Positions 27,244-35,698 of a stretch of DNA of 64,000 nt are shown one piece after another (position 1 is the first letter of the stretch; every line of letters begins with the position of its first letter). Made by a program: the position numbers and the translations under genes. This DNA is from Candidatus Leptofilum proximum (GTDB lineage: Bacteria; Chloroflexota; Anaerolineae; Promineifilales; Promineifilaceae): NCBI GenBank assembly GCA_016710325.1, contig JADJXK010000002.1, positions 5,642,001-5,706,000 of the forward strand, read 5' to 3'. The notes beneath the pieces are model-generated. The model was not told the origin of the DNA. It worked only from the letters and a program-made list of their open reading frames with translations, and did no database searches.

Positions 27244-27693
27244 ATGGAACGTACCTTAATTTTGGTAAAACCAGACGGTGTGCAGCGCGGTCTGATGGGT
27301 GAAATTGTAGCCCGCTTTGAGCGGCGTGGGCTGAAGCTGTTGGGGATGAAGTTCATCCAGATGAGCCAGGAATTGGCCAACCAACATTACGCGGTGCATA
27401 GGGAACGGCCGTTTTTCAACGATCTCGTCTCCTACATCACCTCTGGTCCCGTACTGGCTATGGTGTGGGAAGGCAAAGACGCCATCGCCGCTGCCCGCGC
27501 CACCATCGGCGCGACCAAACCGGTGGAAGCCACCCCTGGCAGCATTCGTGGTGACTTTGGCATGGAAATCGGCCGTAACCTGGTCCACGGTTCCGACAGT
27601 CCGGAAAACGGCGTCAAAGAAGCCGATCTCTTCTTCAAGCCTGAAGAACTGGTCACCTGGTCCCGTGCTGCAGAAAGCTGGATTCGCGAGTAA
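27244..27693 (+). CDS. ndk: Nucleoside diphosphate kinase
   Basis: 149 residues, full length for the family. It moves the gamma phosphate between nucleoside tri- and diphosphates to balance NTP pools. The active-site His lies in NLVHGSDSPE, and the N-terminal strand ERTLILVKPDGV and the GDFGMEIGRN segment are typical. The start is the ATG at 27244 with GGAG upstream; the frame extends to 27172 but that region is the leader hairpin. A very strong terminator follows within five bases of the stop. Confidence 0.97.
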   Translation: MERTLILVKPDGVQRGLMGEIVARFERRGLKLLGMKFIQMSQELANQHYAVHRERPFFNDLVSYITSGPVLAMVWEGKDAIAAARATIGATKPVEATPGSIRGDFGMEIGRNLVHGSDSPENGVKEADLFFKPEELVTWSRAAESWIRE

Positions 27694-27697
27694 ATAA

Positions 27698-27737
27698 AAA
27701 AAAGCCTGGGTTCCGGTACCGGAACCCAGGCTTTTTT
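27698..27737. terminator. Bidirectional terminator of ndk and rsfS
   Basis: A 17-base perfect stem (27698-27714 with 27721-27737), centre GGTACC, A run on one side and T run on the other. It separates convergent genes. Confidence 0.93.
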
Positions 27738-27740
27738 GTT

Positions 27741-28088
27741 TCACGTCATTCGCATAACGATGTGGGCATCGTCCCACAATCCTTCCAAATCGTAGTAGTC
27801 GCGTGTTTCAGGCGAAAAAAGGTGCACAAGCAAATCGCCGAAGTCTACCAGCACCCAGCCAGATTCGGGTGATCCTTCTACACTTTTGGCCAGCGCCTGG
27901 GCTTTGTCTTTGGCATCCTGAGTAATGCTGTTGGCCATGGCTCGCAGCTGGCGATCGTTTTCGCCGTTGCAAATGAGGAAATAGTCGGCAAAAACTGCCT
28001 GCTCCCGCAAATCGAGCAGCGTGATGTCGCTGCCTTTTTTATCTAAAATGGTCTCAACCAACAAATGCGCTAATTCTAAACTTTCCAG
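27741..28088 (-). CDS. rsfS: Ribosomal silencing factor RsfS
   Basis: RsfS (Iojap family) binds ribosomal protein L14 and blocks subunit joining when nutrients are short. The core is plain: ILDKKGSDITLLDLR, FADYFLICNG, DAKDKAQALAKSVEG and WVLVDFGDLLVHLFSPETRDYYDLEGLW. The frame is open to 28160, but a good promoter (28118-28147) lies inside that extension. The only spaced ribosome site (GGAGG, 28101-28097) points to the CTG codon at 28088-28086. That gives 115 residues, the usual family length. GTG at 28094 is the alternative but touches the GGAGG. The unusual start is an inference. Confidence 0.85.
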   Translation of the reverse strand: MESLELAHLLVETILDKKGSDITLLDLREQAVFADYFLICNGENDRQLRAMANSITQDAKDKAQALAKSVEGSPESGWVLVDFGDLLVHLFSPETRDYYDLEGLWDDAHIVMRMT

Positions 28089-28117
28089 ATTTTTCACCTC
28101 CAACGTGAAGTGGAGCG

Positions 28118-28147
28118 ATTGTAGCATGGAGCTAGAACTGCTGACAA
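28118..28147 (-). promoter_or_regulatory. Promoter of rsfS
   Basis: Read on the minus strand: TTGTCA (28147-28142), 18-base spacer, TACAAT (28123-28118). It lies inside the open frame upstream of rsfS and so limits where translation can begin. Confidence 0.6.
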
Positions 28148-28245
28148 GCTGCGGTTGCAACTTGCTGGGGTGCGCTTTACAATTAGAGCGAATGTTCTAA
28201 TTGGTTTGAAGGTAGCCGCAGTTTCTTACTGCGCTCCCTCGGCGC

Positions 28246-28306
28246 GGAAAGAATCCGCGGCTACAAGAAAGGAGCGTGGAAAGAATCCGCGGCTGCAAGA
28301 AAGGAG
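28246..28306 (+). repeat. Tandem 29-base repeat before the glycosylase gene
   Basis: Two copies (28246-28274 and 28278-28306), differing at one base and spaced by three, run from GGAAAGAATCCGCGG to AAGAAAGGAG. The second copy ends in the ribosome site of the next gene. Confidence 0.85.
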
Positions 28307-28312
28307 TTGCTC

Positions 28313-28783
28313 GTGTCTGAACCCCAATATGAAATTCCACCCCGTGCCGTGCCGGAAAATGACGCCGGTTATTTGGAGAAGATTACCCAGGCAGTGTTCC
28401 AGGCTGGCTTTAGCTGGCAGGTGATTCGCAATAAATGGCCCGGTTTTCAGCGGGCGTTTGCCGACTTTGATGTGGACCGGGTGGCCGCGTTTACGCCGGT
28501 TGATGTGGAGCGTCTGGTGGAGGACAAGGGGATTGTGAGGAACGGCCGTAAAATCGAAGCTACCATCACCAACGCCCGCATCTGCCAGGAGCTGATCGCC
28601 GAGCATGGTTCCTTCCACAACTACCTGCGCACCATGGATGGCCAGCCGTACAACAAGCGCGAGAAGCAGTTTTGCAAGCAGTTCAAATTCATGGGGCCGA
28701 TGGGCGCCTACTTTTTCTTTTGGTCTGTGGGCGAAGATGTGCCAGAATACCATGAGTGGCGCGCCCAACAAGAAAAAGCTTAA
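28313..28783 (+). CDS. DNA-3-methyladenine glycosylase I family protein
   Basis: A 156-residue protein of the Tag-like base-excision glycosylase family. The hallmark stretch is FQAGFSWQVIRNKWPGFQRA, with FADFDVDRVAAF next, then ITNARICQELI. Family members remove 3-methyladenine from alkylated DNA. The protein is shorter than E. coli Tag (about 187), and the zinc-binding Cys/His of classic Tag are not obvious, so substrate range is uncertain. The start is GTG at 28313, six bases after AAGGAG supplied by the tandem repeat. Confidence 0.82.
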   Translation: MSEPQYEIPPRAVPENDAGYLEKITQAVFQAGFSWQVIRNKWPGFQRAFADFDVDRVAAFTPVDVERLVEDKGIVRNGRKIEATITNARICQELIAEHGSFHNYLRTMDGQPYNKREKQFCKQFKFMGPMGAYFFFWSVGEDVPEYHEWRAQQEKA

Positions 28784-28787
28784 AGCA

Positions 28788-28855
28788 GCCGCGAATTTCA
28801 CGAATTGGCGCGAAAAAGTTTCTAAAATTCGTGGAAATTCGCGTTATTCGCGGCC
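28788..28855. repeat. Palindromic intergenic repeat, GCCGCGAATTTC family (copy 1)
   Basis: GCCGCGAATTTCACGAATTGG at one end is an imperfect inverse of TTCGTGGAAATTCGCG...TTCGCGGC at the other. The same family, split by an insertion sequence, lies at 53192-53886. Further CGCGAAAATCCGCGCAATCCG words follow to about 28920. Confidence 0.75.
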
Positions 28856-28925
28856 AATTATTTGGTCATCGCATAAGACCGATTAATTCTTTCCGCGAAA
28901 ATCCGCGCAATCCGTGGCAAATCGT

Positions 28926-30149
28926 ATGGCATTTCTACGCAGTACCAGCTTTTTCTCAGACTCATGGTCCGTTTCTGAGCTCACCCAGTACATTCGCGAG
29001 CTGTTTGAGATTGATTACCGCCTGCAAGATGTAGAAGTCAGCGGCGAAATCTCCAACTTTACCCGCGCCCGCTCCGGCCATCTATATTTCACCCTCAAGG
29101 ATGACAAAGCCCAGCTCAAGTGCGTGATGTGGCGTAATGCGGCCGAACGTATTCGCTTCCAGCCGCAAGATGGGGACGCGGTGGTAGTGAACGGCCGTAT
29201 CTCCGTCTACGAAGCCAGCGGCGTCTACCAGCTTTACGCCGAGCAGATGTCGCCGCTGGGGCAGGGTGACCTGGCCGCCGCTTTTGAAGCGCTCAAAGCC
29301 GAGCTGGCCGACGAAGGCCTGTTCGACGCCGAATTTAAGAAGCCCATCCCCCAATTCCCTCGCAAAATTGGCATTGTCACCTCCGCCGATGCCGCCGCCC
29401 TGCGCGACATCATTAACGTGCTGCGCCGCCGCTACCCCCTCGTCTCCGTGCTCATCGCGCCGACGCTGGTGCAGGGGGCCGACGCGCCACCGCAAATTGT
29501 GCGGGCCCTGCGCTGGCTGGACGGCCGTGACGACATCGACACGATCATCATTGCCCGCGGCGGTGGGTCGATGGAAGATTTGTGGGCCTTCAACGATGAG
29601 GGCGTGGCCCGGGCCATCTTTGCCGCGCAGCACCCTATCATCTGCGGTGTGGGGCATGAGGTGGATTTCACCATCGCCGACTTTGTGGCCGATTTGCGCG
29701 CGCCCACGCCTTCGGCCGCCGCTGAGCTGGCCGTGCCGGATGTGAGTGAGTTACGGCCGTATTTCCAGGCCATCCAGGTGCAGATGAAAAACCTGGTGCT
29801 GGAGCAGATCGGGCAGCAGCGCTGGCAGGTGCAGGCGCTTAAGCGCTCGCTCAACCACTTGAGCCCACGGGTGAGTATTGCCGGTAACCGGCAGCGGCTG
29901 GACGGCTGGCAGGCGCGCCTGGATCGGGCCATGCAGCGGCGGCTGGACCAATCGAGCCACCGCCTGAATTTGCTGCATGCGCAGCTGACGGCCGTCAGTC
30001 CCAAAGCCACGCTGGAGCGGGGGTATGCCATTGTGCGAATGCGTGACGGCCGTATCGTCCGCAGCCCCGCCGCCGTGCAACCGGGCGATGCGCTCACCGT
30101 CCAGGTCCATGACGGCCAGTTTGGCGTGGTGGTGGAAGAAAAAGAATAA
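28926..30149 (+). CDS. xseA: Exodeoxyribonuclease VII large subunit
   Basis: A 407-residue XseA, which with XseB degrades single-stranded DNA. It has the N-terminal OB-fold (VSGEISNFTRARSGHLYFTLKD), the catalytic domain with KIGIVTSADAAALRDI and the IIIARGGGSMEDLWAFNDE motif, and GVGHEVDFTIADFVADLRAPTPSAAAE. The C-terminal region is helical. The family start is uncertain: ATG 28926 (chosen) and GTG 28914 are both open and neither has a good ribosome site, because the upstream sequence is intergenic repeat. xseB lies 1.5 kb downstream on the same strand. Confidence 0.93.
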   Translation: MAFLRSTSFFSDSWSVSELTQYIRELFEIDYRLQDVEVSGEISNFTRARSGHLYFTLKDDKAQLKCVMWRNAAERIRFQPQDGDAVVVNGRISVYEASGVYQLYAEQMSPLGQGDLAAAFEALKAELADEGLFDAEFKKPIPQFPRKIGIVTSADAAALRDIINVLRRRYPLVSVLIAPTLVQGADAPPQIVRALRWLDGRDDIDTIIIARGGGSMEDLWAFNDEGVARAIFAAQHPIICGVGHEVDFTIADFVADLRAPTPSAAAELAVPDVSELRPYFQAIQVQMKNLVLEQIGQQRWQVQALKRSLNHLSPRVSIAGNRQRLDGWQARLDRAMQRRLDQSSHRLNLLHAQLTAVSPKATLERGYAIVRMRDGRIVRSPAAVQPGDALTVQVHDGQFGVVVEEKE

Positions 30150-30222
30150 TCCACAGATTTCACCGATTGCACAGATGAGTTCAGACTAAAGAAAAATCTG
30201 TGTCATCTGTGTCATCTGTGGA
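30150..30222. repeat. Intergenic repeat of the CACAGAT/ATCTGTG family
   Basis: TCCACAGATTTCACCGATTG at one end and ATCTGTGTCATCTGTGGA at the other form an imperfect palindrome. Related words occur at 54537-54556, 56189-56237 and 62584-62620. Confidence 0.7.
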
Positions 30223-30240
30223 TGTTTGCAAAGGAGTCAG

Positions 30241-31233
30241 ATGGTCAACATCCTCATCACCCAGCACATTGGCGACGCGGCGGTGCAGCGGCTGCGCGAC
30301 GCCGGGCATGCGGTGACGTATCGCGACGAGACCACGCCGATGACACCGGCTGAACTACAAACGGCCGTCCGCACTGCCGCCGGCCTGGTGTGCCTGCTGA
30401 CGGATCGGGTGGATACGGCCGTTCTCAACGCCGCGCCCCATTTGAAAATGATCGCCAACGTCGCCGTCGGCTACGACAACATCGACCTGGCCGCGGCCAC
30501 CGCCCGGGGCATCCTCGTCAGCAACACGCCCGACGTGCTCACCGAAACCACCGCCGACCACGCCTTTGCCCTGCTGCTGGCCATCGCCCGCCGCATTCCG
30601 GAGGCCGATGCCTTCATGCGCGCCGGGAAGTACCAACGGTTTGAGCTGTTCCCGCCGCTGCTGGGGCTGGACGTGTACGGCAAGACGTTGGGCATTGTGG
30701 GCATGGGGCGGATTGGCACCGCTGTGGCTCGCCGCGGTGCGTTGGGCTTTGGTATGAAGGTTTTGTACACGGCCAAGAGTGAGAAAACGGCCGTCGCCCA
30801 AGAACTCGGCGCGGAGTGGGTGAGTTTGGCTGAATTGCTGCGCCGCAGCGACTTTGTCAGCATCAACACGCCGTACACGCCGGAAACACGTCACCTGTTT
30901 ACCCTGGATACCTTGCGCCAGATGAAACCCACCGCCTGCCTCATCAACACCGCCCGCGGCCCCATCGTCAAGGAAGACGATTTGCTGGCAGCCCTGCGCG
31001 ACGGCGTCATTTGGGGAGCGGCCCTGGACGTGTTTGAGGCGGAGCCGCAGATGACGCCCGGACTGGCTGAGCATCACGAACGGCTGGTGGTGGCGCCGCA
31101 CCTGGGCAGCGCCACCGGGGAGACGCGGCGCAACATGGCGGCAACGGCCGTCACCAACCTCCTGGCCGGGCTGGCAGGCCAGCAACCACCCAATGCGCTC
31201 AACCCGCAAGTATGGCAGGGAACGCCCCTGTGA
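30241..31233 (+). CDS. D-isomer specific 2-hydroxyacid dehydrogenase
   Basis: A 330-residue NAD(P)-dependent dehydrogenase, most like glyoxylate/hydroxypyruvate reductases. The Rossmann motif is GIVGMGRIGTAVA (near residue 147). The substrate Arg lies in INTARGPIVKEDDL, the Glu in DVFEAEP, and the catalytic His in VVAPHLGSATGETR. Residues that decide between NADH and NADPH cannot be read safely. ATG follows AAAGGAG. Its stop overlaps the next gene (GTGA). Confidence 0.93.
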   Translation: MVNILITQHIGDAAVQRLRDAGHAVTYRDETTPMTPAELQTAVRTAAGLVCLLTDRVDTAVLNAAPHLKMIANVAVGYDNIDLAAATARGILVSNTPDVLTETTADHAFALLLAIARRIPEADAFMRAGKYQRFELFPPLLGLDVYGKTLGIVGMGRIGTAVARRGALGFGMKVLYTAKSEKTAVAQELGAEWVSLAELLRRSDFVSINTPYTPETRHLFTLDTLRQMKPTACLINTARGPIVKEDDLLAALRDGVIWGAALDVFEAEPQMTPGLAEHHERLVVAPHLGSATGETRRNMAATAVTNLLAGLAGQQPPNALNPQVWQGTPL

Positions 31234-31688
31234 ATTGGAAGTACCGGCTGCTTTACCTGGCGGCGCGCTGCTACTGGCGTATTTTTCGTCCCATTACCCT
31301 GGGCGTCAAGCTGCTCCTGGTCAAAGATGGCACCATCTGGCTGGTGAAACACAGCTACCAGCACGGCTGGTTTTTGCCTGGCGGCGGGGTGAAGCGGAAT
31401 GAAGATTTGGAAACGGCCGTGCGCCGCGAAGCGCGTGAAGAGCTGGGAGCTGAACTGGGTGAGGTCCGCGTTTTTGGCGTATACAGCAGCATCAGCGAGT
31501 ACAAAAATGATCACGTGGTGGTGTTCTACTGCCACGATTTTACGGTGGGGCAGGCTGATAAAGCAGAGATTCGGGCGGTACGGCCGTTTCCGCTAGACCA
31601 ACTGCCCGAAGACGTCTCACACGGCACCCGCCGCCGCATCACCGAATACTTGAACGGCCGTCCAGGAGACCAGGCAGGTATTTGGTAG
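31230..31688 (+). CDS. Nudix hydrolase
   Basis: A 152-residue Nudix protein with the full box GGGVKRNEDLETAVRREARE then ELGAELGE, matching Gx5Ex7REUxEExGU. Such enzymes cleave nucleoside diphosphates linked to another group; the substrate cannot be told. I chose the GTG at 31230, which overlaps the upstream stop as GTGA with AGGGA before it. An ATG at 31212 would add six residues but has no ribosome site. It is followed 12 bases later by xseB, so dehydrogenase, Nudix and xseB look like one operon. Confidence 0.9.
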   Translation: MNWKYRLLYLAARCYWRIFRPITLGVKLLLVKDGTIWLVKHSYQHGWFLPGGGVKRNEDLETAVRREAREELGAELGEVRVFGVYSSISEYKNDHVVVFYCHDFTVGQADKAEIRAVRPFPLDQLPEDVSHGTRRRITEYLNGRPGDQAGIW

Positions 31689-31700
31689 AGGAGCAAAAAA

Positions 31701-31922
31701 ATGAGTGAAGCAGCAGAAACTTTATCGTTTGAAGCCACCCTGGCGGAACTGGAAAAAATCGTGGCCCAGCTGGAATCGGGGGATTTATCGTTGGAAGCCT
31801 CGCTGGACCTGTTTGAGAAGGGGCAAAAGCTGGCGCAGCAGTGTAATGTGCAGTTAGAAACGGCCGCCCTGCGCGTCGAGCAGCTCACCAGTGACGGCGA
31901 AATTATGGAACTAGACCTTTAG
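31701..31922 (+). CDS. xseB: Exodeoxyribonuclease VII small subunit
   Basis: 73 residues, the normal size. The family core is FEATLAELEKIVAQLESGDL followed by SLEASLDLFEKGQKLAQQC. XseB coats the XseA C-terminal helix. GAGGAG precedes the ATG. It usually sits directly after xseA; here two metabolic genes lie between them. About 200 bases without a gene follow. Confidence 0.94.
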   Translation: MSEAAETLSFEATLAELEKIVAQLESGDLSLEASLDLFEKGQKLAQQCNVQLETAALRVEQLTSDGEIMELDL

Positions 31923-32124
31923 GCCTGATTGTCAGCCCAATCAACAATCGTTATACTCATTCTTGGCATAGGGAGTTATTGTTTGCTGTGAATGGTGTGG
32001 GCGACGGCCGTCTCTAATGCTCCCCAGGCTGCAATAGTCATTTGCCCGCAGCAAAAAATCGCTCAAAAAAACACCGAAATCTGCCGTGGCTGTATCGGAG
32101 CCATTCAAGTGAAGGAAAATCAAG

Positions 32125-33027
32125 TTGTTCAAGAGCATACGTGAATCATTAAGCCGCACCCGCAATAACGTTTTTGGCCAGATTGCCTCAGTGCTGGGTG
32201 CGGGCGACATTACCGAAGAAACTTGGGAGGATTTGGAGGCGCTGCTGGTACAGGCTGACGTGGGTGTACCAACTACCCTGGCCATTGTCGAGGCACTGCA
32301 GGAGCGTGTGAGAAAAGAAGGACTCTATCGCGCCGACCAGCTGACCGAAGCCCTCAAGCAAGAGCTGCGCAAAGTTCTGGTTGATGCGCCGCCCCTGGAA
32401 TTAGAGGCGCCCCGCCAGCTCACCGTCGTCATGATTGTGGGCGTCAATGGCTCCGGCAAGACCACCACCATTGGCAAGCTGGCCCAGCGTTACCAAAACA
32501 AAGGGCGCAAAGTTATCCTGGCAGCGGCCGATACTTTCCGGGCGGCAGCCATTGACCAGCTTAAAATCTGGGGTGAGCGGGCCAACGTGCCCGTCATTTC
32601 CGGGCAGCCCAACGGCGACCCTGGCGCAGTGGCCTACGACGGCATCCGTGCCGCCCGCGCCCGTGGCTACGATTTGCTGATCGTCGATACCGCCGGTCGG
32701 CTGCATACCAAGTTCAACCTGATGCGCGAGCTGGAAAAAGTATACGGCGTCTGCAAAAAGAGCGTGCACGCCGCGCCGCACGAGGTGCTGCTGGTGCTCG
32801 ATGCGCCTACAGGGCAAAATGCGCTCGTCCAGGCGCAAAAGTTTAAGGAGTCGGTGCACGTTACTGGCGTGATTTTGACCAAGCTGGACAGCACGGCCAA
32901 GGGCGGCATGGTGTTTGCCATTTACCGCGAGCTGGGCCTGCCGGTGCGCTTCATCGGCACCGGGGAGCGCATTGAAGATCTGGCCCCCTTTGACCCCGAT
33001 CAATTTATCGGCGGCCTGTTTGAGTAG
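32125..33027 (+). CDS. ftsY: Signal recognition particle receptor FtsY
   Basis: A 300-residue NG-domain GTPase, with little of the acidic A domain. It docks SRP-ribosome complexes at the membrane. The GTPase motifs are GVNGSGKTTT (G1), DTFRAAAIDQL, DTAGR (G3) and TKLDSTAKGG (G4). The start is TTG at 32125, with AAGGA at a good spacing; it begins MFKSIRESLSRTR. The amphipathic first helix could serve for membrane binding. No other SRP gene is close. Confidence 0.96.
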   Translation: MFKSIRESLSRTRNNVFGQIASVLGAGDITEETWEDLEALLVQADVGVPTTLAIVEALQERVRKEGLYRADQLTEALKQELRKVLVDAPPLELEAPRQLTVVMIVGVNGSGKTTTIGKLAQRYQNKGRKVILAAADTFRAAAIDQLKIWGERANVPVISGQPNGDPGAVAYDGIRAARARGYDLLIVDTAGRLHTKFNLMRELEKVYGVCKKSVHAAPHEVLLVLDAPTGQNALVQAQKFKESVHVTGVILTKLDSTAKGGMVFAIYRELGLPVRFIGTGERIEDLAPFDPDQFIGGLFE

Positions 33028-33040
33028 TGTACCGTGTCAC

Positions 33041-33104
33041 CTCCGCGAAGGCGGGATTCCAGGCGTATAGATTCCCGCAGCCTGCCCCCGCGAAGGCGTG
33101 GGGC
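33041..33104. repeat. CCGCGAAGGCGGG-type intergenic repeat
   Basis: CTCCGCGAAGGCGGGATTCC at the left and CCCCCGCGAAGGCGTGGGG at the right, with GATTCCCGC between. Similar short GC-rich hairpins occur between genes in many bacteria. It may serve as the end structure of ftsY mRNA. Confidence 0.6.
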
Positions 33105-33194
33105 GGAAATGGCAAGCAAGAGATGCAAATGAATCAAAAATCAGGATCGTTTTGCGATCGCTGAAATCGCATACTAAGAAGGAATTAAACCGAA

Positions 33195-34296
33195 ATGGAA
33201 GAATTAGCAGAAAAATTAACCAATTTACAACAAACCGTGAATTTGCTGCGGAGGCGTCTTTGACGTACCTGCCAAAGCGTTAAAGGTTTCACAATTGGAA
33301 GAGGTGGCCGCGGCCCCTGGCTTCTGGGATGACTCGGCCAAGGCGCAGGTTATCATGCGCGATTTGACGAAGCTGCGCGACCAGGTCTCCGTCTGGGAAG
33401 CGCTGAGCCGCCGCCTGACGGATGCGCAGGAATTGGTGGCCCTGGGCGACGAGGAGCTGGCGTCTGAGCTGACCAATGAGGTAGCCAATCTGGAAGCGCA
33501 GGTGGCCCGGTTATCGTTTGAAACGCTCTTTTCCGGGCAGTATGACGATGAAAACTGCATCCTGGCGATTCACGCTGGGGCCGGTGGCACCGAAGCACAG
33601 GATTGGGCGCAGATGCTGCAGCGTATGTTTATGCGCTGGGCCGATTCGCATCAGATGGTTGTTGACATTGTGGATGAGAGTCCCGGTGATGAGGCGGGCA
33701 TTAAGAGTGTGATGATGGCGATCAAAGGCAGTTATGCATACGGCCGTCTCCAATCTGAGCGTGGCGTGCATCGCCTGGTGCGCATCTCGCCCTATGACTC
33801 ATCGAGCCGCCGCCATACCTCGTTTGCCAAGGTGGAAGTCTGGCCTGATGTTGCCGAAGACATCGAGATTGAGATCGACGAAAAGGATTTGCGTATTGAC
33901 CGGTTTAAGGCGAGTGGGGCGGGTGGCCAGCACGTGCAGAAGAATGAAACGGCCGTACGCATCACCCATTTGCCCACCGGCATCGTCGTCTCCTGCCAGA
34001 ACCAGCGGTCGCTGACGCAGAACCGGGAAATGGCCATGAAAATCCTCAAGGCTCAGCTGTTTGACCTGGAGCAGCGCAAGCAGGATGCCGAAATGGCTGC
34101 TCTGAAGGGTGAGGACGTGGATGCCGCCTGGGGCAGCCAGATTCGCTCCTACGTGCTGCATCCGTACAAAATGGTGAAGGACCACCGCACCAATTATGAG
34201 GTAGGCAATGCCCAGGCGGTGCTAGACGGCCGTTTGGATGATTTCATGGAAGCGTATTTGAAGCTAAAAGTAGGACAAACTCAACCGGCTACATAA
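33195..34296 (+). CDS. prfB: Peptide chain release factor 2, with programmed +1 frameshift
   Basis: RF2 reads UGA and UAA stop codons. The first 22 codons (33195-33260) end at an in-frame TGA (33261-33263). Shifting +1 at CTT-T gives GAC and opens a frame to 34296, for 366 residues in all, the standard RF2 length. The slip site CTT TGA C with GGAGG just before it (33250-33254) is the classic autoregulatory site. The peptidyl-transferase motif GGQ is at about residues 243-245. The stop-codon recognition tripeptide reads SPY (about 198-200) where most RF2 have SPF. ATG is preceded by AAGGAA. Confidence 0.95.
33250..33264 (+). promoter_or_regulatory. prfB programmed frameshift site
   Basis: GGAGG, three bases, then CTT TGA C. 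The Shine-Dalgarno-like word stimulates slippage of the P-site tRNA from CTT to TTT, bypassing the UGA when RF2 is scarce. Confidence 0.95.
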
Positions 34297-34316
34297 CAGA
34301 TGAAAGGAGGCACAGC

Positions 34317-35603
34317 ATGGCCGAAGATCGTAAAAAACCAGGCATGGGCGCCCGTCGCCCCGTAAACCGTCCGGTGCAGAAGGCTGCAAAGGCTACAACT
34401 GCTGGCGATGCGGCTCACAAGGCTGCGCTCAAGCGACGTGTACGGCCGTCGGTGCGAGCGGAGGCCAGGAAAGCGGCCGTCAGCCAACGGCCGCTGCCTG
34501 CACCGCCCCGTCGCCCCGCCGTGGCGCGCCGCCCCGCTGCTGCCGTCGCCCCCGAGCTGACCGCCCAGATTAACGGCATCCAGGACAAGTTTGAGCGCCT
34601 GGCTGCTCAGGCCCAAATGGAAGATGTGTTTTCGGCCGTTGGTGATATTGACAGCAAGCTGACCCATCTGCCCTTCGATCTGGAAGCGCTGCGCGACCGC
34701 GGTTACGTGCACTCCGGTCAGCTGGAAGACAAACTGGCAGCTTTGGATGACAAGTGGGACGAAGTTCGCCCCCGCGTGGAGAAGGCGCTGGCCGAGCAGG
34801 TGCGGCGGTTGGATACCGAGCTGGACCAGGCCGAGCGCCAGGTGAGCCGCCTGAATAATGCCAATGCAGCGGTGGTGAAATCGGTGGATACGGCCGTAGA
34901 TGCCCTGGGCAGTCGTGTCACGGCCGCCCGCCGCGCGGTTGAGGGCCTGTATGAAGGCATGAAGACCGAGCTGTATAAAATCGAATTTGCCGTGGGGCAG
35001 GTGCAAAAAATGCTGGACCTGATTGCCGGCTCCCAGGAAATTCGTTTGCAAGAGGCAGAGGGTCCGCTGCTGGCCGTAGCCACGCAGTGGCAGCAGGATG
35101 GCGAAGATGGCCCCGAGGGCTTTCTTTTCCTCACCGATCAGCGCCTGCTCTTTGAGCAGCGCGAAGAGGTGGTCACCAAAAAGCGATTTGGCATTTTCAA
35201 GGCCGAATCGGAAACGGTGCAAAAGCTGCAAATTGCCGTGCAGGTGCACGAAATTGATCAAATCAGCCACAAGGAAGAGGGCGGTTTCCTGGGCATGGGT
35301 AAAGCCGATATTTTGGAACTGGTTTTTGCCGCCACTGCTTCACTCTCGCGGGCCCGTTTTCACCTCAAGGGCCAGGACTCTGCCGATTGGGCCGCGATGA
35401 TCAACCGGATTCAGTCGGGTGAAATTGACGATGATCGCTCGGATGAATACGTAGACGAGTTGGAAGCGGCGGGGATCACCAGCGCCAGCTTCCCGGAGCA
35501 GTGCCCAAATTGTTATGCGGCCGTTCCGCCCCAGCCGCGTGGGGTTACCGTGTACGAATGCGAATTTTGTGGGGCCACCATCATGCCCGCTGCCGTCGAA
35601 TAG
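34317..35603 (+). CDS. Coiled-coil protein with GRAM/PH-like domain and zinc ribbon
   Basis: Not a family I know. The 428 residues divide into a basic Ala/Pro/Arg-rich head (1-80, likely disordered), a long coiled coil (about 85-240), a beta-rich stretch (about 250-370) that resembles a GRAM/PH-like fold (AVATQWQQDG, GFLFLTDQRLLFEQRE), and a C-terminal zinc ribbon (CPNC and CEFCG, about 399-420). No signal peptide is present. A very strong AAAGGAGG ribosome site precedes the ATG. It lies 20 bases after prfB and could share its transcript. Role unknown. Confidence 0.75.
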   Translation: MAEDRKKPGMGARRPVNRPVQKAAKATTAGDAAHKAALKRRVRPSVRAEARKAAVSQRPLPAPPRRPAVARRPAAAVAPELTAQINGIQDKFERLAAQAQMEDVFSAVGDIDSKLTHLPFDLEALRDRGYVHSGQLEDKLAALDDKWDEVRPRVEKALAEQVRRLDTELDQAERQVSRLNNANAAVVKSVDTAVDALGSRVTAARRAVEGLYEGMKTELYKIEFAVGQVQKMLDLIAGSQEIRLQEAEGPLLAVATQWQQDGEDGPEGFLFLTDQRLLFEQREEVVTKKRFGIFKAESETVQKLQIAVQVHEIDQISHKEEGGFLGMGKADILELVFAATASLSRARFHLKGQDSADWAAMINRIQSGEIDDDRSDEYVDELEAAGITSASFPEQCPNCYAAVPPQPRGVTVYECEFCGATIMPAAVE

Positions 35604-35628
35604 ACCGATGCTTTTGCAAAAATAGGAC

Positions 35629-35657
35629 TTGGCAGAAACGGCCGAATTTTGTATAAT
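35629..35657 (+). promoter_or_regulatory. rpoC promoter P1
   Basis: TTGGCA (35629-35634), 17-base spacer, TATAAT (35652-35657). The spacer holds the AACGGCCGAA variant of the iterated word. Confidence 0.7.
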
Positions 35658-35698
35658 ACTCGGCTTGCACATGCTTACGGAACTCTTATGTAAAAGCG

